Below are positions 61,867 through 64,000 of a stretch of DNA of 64,000 nucleotides, piece by piece. The stretch is from SXNM01 sp964586155 (GTDB lineage Bacteria > Myxococcota_A > UBA9042). The position numbers and the translations under genes were made by a program. Within the stretch, counting starts at the first letter, position 1. The number at the start of each line of letters is the position of its first letter. The notes beneath the pieces were generated by a model. The model was not told the DNA's origin. It was given only the letters and a program-made list of their open reading frames with translations, and did not search any database. The stretch is from the NCBI GenBank assembly GCA_964586155.1, contig CAZPHC010000024.1:31506-95505 (forward strand), given 5' to 3'.

Positions 61867-63401
61867 CCGCGACACAGCGCCGCGCGTTCCTGGCCGCGTG
61901 GATCACAGGCGGCGCGCTGCGCCTGGCGCTGCCGGCGAAGCTCGTGATGGTCTACAAGGGCTACGAGCTGGTCGACGCGGCGGCGAACTTCCTGGCCGTC
62001 CCGCGCTACGGCGCTGGTAGCCTGGTCCTGCATCGGGCTGCGTTCGCTGTCGTGCCTCCCGACCACGTCAGCGTGATCGCGCTGCATGGGCTCGCCTCCA
62101 TGGTGTCGTTGGCGCTGTTGCCGCTTGCCCTGGGCGCGGTGCTGCGAGGCCGTCCCGGCGCATCGGCCGCCGTCGTCGTCGCGGCCTGGGGCCTCGCGGT
62201 CTGCCCGCAGCTCGTCGTCGACGCCCGCAGCGAGAGCATCCTGACCCTCGGTGTCGCTTGCGTCGCGGTCGCCTGGCTGCTGGCCGCGCGATGGTGGGCG
62301 GCGACGCAGGGGCAGCACCACCCTTGGGACCTCGTCGGAGCGCTCGCGGCGCTGGCCTTGGCCGCGACCATCCGTCCGGAGCTCATCGTGTTCGGCCCGG
62401 CAGTCGTGGCGCTGCATCGTTGGTTGTGCCCGCCCACGGACGCGCTGCGTCGTGCCGATCGCGTGGCGCTGCTCCTGGCGGTGGCCACGGCGACGCTGCT
62501 CCTGGTGCCGCACGCGATCCACATCGCCACCGTCGCGACCGCCCAGGTCGATCGCGGCGCGCTGCCGGGGCTCGGCGTCGAGGCCGTGCTTGGTCCGCTC
62601 ACCGTGCCTCTCACGCGCAACGCACTGTGGCGCATCGCCATCTTCCCGACGCCCTGGCTCCTGCTCCTGCTGGTCTGGGCGTGGCGAGGCGCGGACCCCG
62701 GATCGCGCCGTGCCTCGCTGGCGCTCGCGGCCTTCGCGGCGGCCTCCACGGCGCTCGTCGCGGCCGATTTGCCCGATATCTCGCTGCCCAGGCTGCACGC
62801 CGGCGCTGCGGCGTGGATGATCCTGGCGCTCGCGCCTGCGGCGGTGGCGGCGACGCAGGCCTTGCACCTGCGCTGGCGTCGTCCGGCCGCTGCTTCGCTG
62901 CTCGCGGTCGCGGCCGCAGCGGCGGCTGTTCCTTCGGCGCTCGCTCGCACCGAGACCACGACCGAGGACGACGAGGACGCGCTCCTGCGCGACGTCCGCG
63001 CCGCGCTGCCCGCGACACCGGCCTGCATCGCTTGGCCAGGCTACGGAGACGATCCTTCGACTCGCGTCCATCGTCAGTACCCCGAGTACCTGTTCCGACC
63101 ACCCCTGCGCAGCGATCGATTGCTGCCGCTGCGGGCGATGCAGGACGGCGAAGGGCTACGCGGCTGCCGCGAACTCTACGTCTACCTCGGGAGCCGGTGC
63201 TGGCTGCGCAACCCCGACGCAGCGGGTCGTCGTGGCATGGTCGACGAGTGCAGCAGCGCGCTCGAGGCCGCACAAGACGCCAACGCCGAGGTGCTGATCG
63301 AGCGGCAAGTGCCCAACCGCAGGACCGACGGCTTCGATTGGGCGGGGGACGACCCGACCCTGACGTTGCGCCTTCTGCGCATCCGAGCGTCGCGTCGCTA
63401 G
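61749..63401 (+). CDS. GT-C-like polytopic membrane protein; start uncertain
   Basis: Up to 550 residues. Genuine coding sequence is clear from about 61860 (TQRRAFLAAWITGGALRLAL, a typical first helix of GT-C enzymes) through about ten helices to ~62940, then a ~150-residue soluble end with paired Cys (GCRELYVYLGSRCW) closing LTLRLLRI. No good start exists where the helix begins. In-frame candidates are ATG 61749, which adds an unnatural Arg/Asp-rich lead, and GTG 61944/ATG 61947, which would delete the first helix; none has a ribosome site. The alternative is a -1 shift from the upstream gene at T10, which would join the two products. The family suggests a polyprenyl-phosphate-sugar transferase, not proven. 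Confidence 0.6.
   Translation: MARWHRQCPDRDRRDAVDRGRCGFFFRIPGAVAQGLAGLTATQRRAFLAAWITGGALRLALPAKLVMVYKGYELVDAAANFLAVPRYGAGSLVLHRAAFAVVPPDHVSVIALHGLASMVSLALLPLALGAVLRGRPGASAAVVVAAWGLAVCPQLVVDARSESILTLGVACVAVAWLLAARWWAATQGQHHPWDLVGALAALALAATIRPELIVFGPAVVALHRWLCPPTDALRRADRVALLLAVATATLLLVPHAIHIATVATAQVDRGALPGLGVEAVLGPLTVPLTRNALWRIAIFPTPWLLLLLVWAWRGADPGSRRASLALAAFAAASTALVAADLPDISLPRLHAGAAAWMILALAPAAVAATQALHLRWRRPAAASLLAVAAAAAAVPSALARTETTTEDDEDALLRDVRAALPATPACIAWPGYGDDPSTRVHRQYPEYLFRPPLRSDRLLPLRAMQDGEGLRGCRELYVYLGSRCWLRNPDAAGRRGMVDECSSALEAAQDANAEVLIERQVPNRRTDGFDWAGDDPTLTLRLLRIRASRR
61817..61826 (+). promoter_or_regulatory. T10 tract, candidate slippage or -1 frameshift site
   Basis: Ten consecutive T in a stretch otherwise above 70% G+C. 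In the frame of the upstream gene the last part reads T TTT TTC, a canonical -1 slippery heptamer. One base back leads straight into the open frame of the next gene. A sequencing or assembly error in the homopolymer would look the same. Confidence 0.45.
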
Positions 63402-63402
63402 C

Positions 63403-63426
63403 TGGCCCTGCGCAAAGCAAGGGCCA
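63403..63426 (+). terminator. Candidate stem-loop terminator after the GT-C-like gene
   Basis: TGGCCCT (63403-63409) and AGGGCCA (63420-63426) form a perfect 7-bp stem over a ten-base loop, beginning two bases after the stop codon. No U-tract follows, so it may be a transcript end or an RNA-stabilising hairpin. Confidence 0.35.
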
Positions 63427-64000
63427 AATCAAGGGCAAATCAAGGGATCAAGGGCGTCAGACGATGTGCAGATTGATCGATGAGCGCCAGACGATCTGCC
63501 AAAGTAGGGGAAAGTAAGGGAAGTAAGGGAAAGTTAGGGCGTCAGACGATGTGCAGATTGATCGAAGAGCGCCAGACGATCCGCCAGAGAAGCGTCCGCC
63601 AGAGAAGCGTCAGACGATCTGCCGCCAGAGAAGCCGCCAGAGAAGCGCCAGAGAAGCGTCAGACGATCTGCAGATTTGGAGAGGAGATGGAAGAAGCGTC
63701 AGACGATCTGCCGATATCTGCCGATATCTGCCGATCTGCGGGCGGCACCCGCCAGAGAAGCGTCAGACGATCTGCAGATTTGGAGAGGAGATGGAAGAAG
63801 CGTCAGACGATCTGCCGATATCTGCCGATCTGCGGGCGGCACCAGGCGGTTTCTTGTGTCCTTCCTGCCCCAGCGCACCGCTCCGCTCCCCCTCGGCTTG
63901 CCACGCCGGCCCTCGCCCGACCATCGTCCAAACCCTCCTTTGAGAGCGTCTTTGGGGAGCGTCAGACGATCTGCAGATTCAGAGCGCGAATTGGGCAGGC
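63427..64000. repeat. Dense array of shuffled short direct repeats, running to the window edge
   Basis: This 570-base segment has lower G+C than its surroundings and no plausible gene. The core word CGTCAGACGATCTGC occurs six times exactly (63608, 63657, 63697, 63761, 63801, 63960) and four times with one or two changes (63455, 63485, 63540, 63570). A 46-bp block recurs with two mismatches (63455-63500, 63540-63585). CGCCAGAGAAG occurs six times. A block of 104 bp (63646-63749) is followed directly by a 94-bp copy (63750-63843) lacking one 10-bp CGATATCTGC-type unit. The 10-bp palindrome ATCTGCAGAT appears at 63666, 63770 and 63969. AAGTAAGGG-type purine repeats lie at 63501-63539 and AAATCAAGGG-type ones at 63427-63454. 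Confidence 0.9.

Noticed and set aside
63551..63943. A 130-codon open frame inside the terminal repeat array
   Set aside because: The translation just follows the DNA repeats (PPEKRQTICR-like strings), has no ribosome site and is frame-dependent on repeat length.
63427..64000. Possible CRISPR array
   Set aside because: Repeat-to-repeat distances are irregular (about 30 to 160 bases), spacers themselves contain repeated words, and no cas genes are near.
1..64000. tRNA, rRNA, riboswitch, transposase or phage genes
   Set aside because: No cloverleaf-like sequence, rRNA segment, known riboswitch core, DDE motif or phage structural gene was recognised while reading both strands; a covariance-model search would be decisive.

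Overview
The window is a stretch of very GC-rich chromosome (about 70% G+C by eye) with strong third-position G/C bias. No rRNA, tRNA, CRISPR array, phage or IS element was found. The gene content points to a myxobacterium-like member of the Myxococcota or a neighbouring deltaproteobacterial lineage. The main reasons are several Ser/Thr protein kinases (one with WD40-like repeats, one with an N-terminal zinc ribbon), very large Cys-rich lipoproteins with Asp/Ala/Thr-rich linkers, RCC1 repeats, a MYXO-CTERM-like tail, and many secreted multi-domain proteins of unknown role. This is inferred from gene families; no marker gene is present to prove it.

Layout. 0-6.3 kb: the start of a Ser/Thr kinase running off the left edge, a spermidine-synthase-fold methyltransferase, an AlkC-type DNA alkylation repair protein, a MoaD/ThiS-like protein coupled to a BNR/Asp-box protein, a DUF962/Mpo1-like membrane protein and two small exported or membrane proteins. 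6.4-10.8 kb: a tightly coupled signalling operon of hybrid histidine kinase, single-domain response regulator and GAF-plus-class III adenylate cyclase. 10.9-29.9 kb: mostly cell-surface proteins. These are a glycosidase-like lipoprotein, an EamA transporter, a 2,218-residue Cys-rich/RCC1 lipoprotein, an exported dikinase-like protein with the domain order of glucan water dikinase, a second Cys-rich lipoprotein with somatomedin-B-like modules, an alpha/beta hydrolase and a SRPBCC protein. 29.9-40.3 kb: an aminotransferase, a coupled pair (clan GH-A-like lipoprotein plus a deacetylase-like protein with a MYXO-CTERM-like end), a universal stress protein, a GT-C membrane glycosyltransferase and a CLC chloride channel with CBS domains. 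40.5-44.7 kb: an FHA-like protein overlapping a WD40 receptor kinase. 44.7-57 kb: a parallel beta-helix protein, SelO, a PilZ protein, an MDR oxidoreductase, a secreted P-domain plus TLDc protein, a GNAT-nitrilase fusion, a Cys-rich metal-site protein, a lipoprotein and a YdeI-like protein. 57.3-63.4 kb: a plus-strand run of three large exported/membrane genes ending in GT-C-like enzymes. A T10 tract sits at the junction of the last two. 63.4-64 kb: a dense, lower-GC array of shuffled short repeats reaching the window edge.

How the genes work together. The clearest functional units are the 6.4-10.8 kb operon (two-component phosphorylation tied to cyclic nucleotide output), the FHA/kinase pair (Ser/Thr phosphorylation signalling) and the 31.3-35.7 kb pair (both exported, carbohydrate-linked). 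Most other genes are monocistronic. The most unusual items are the terminal repeat array, the T10 junction between two genes that look like halves of one protein, the exported dikinase-like protein, and the secreted TLDc protein.
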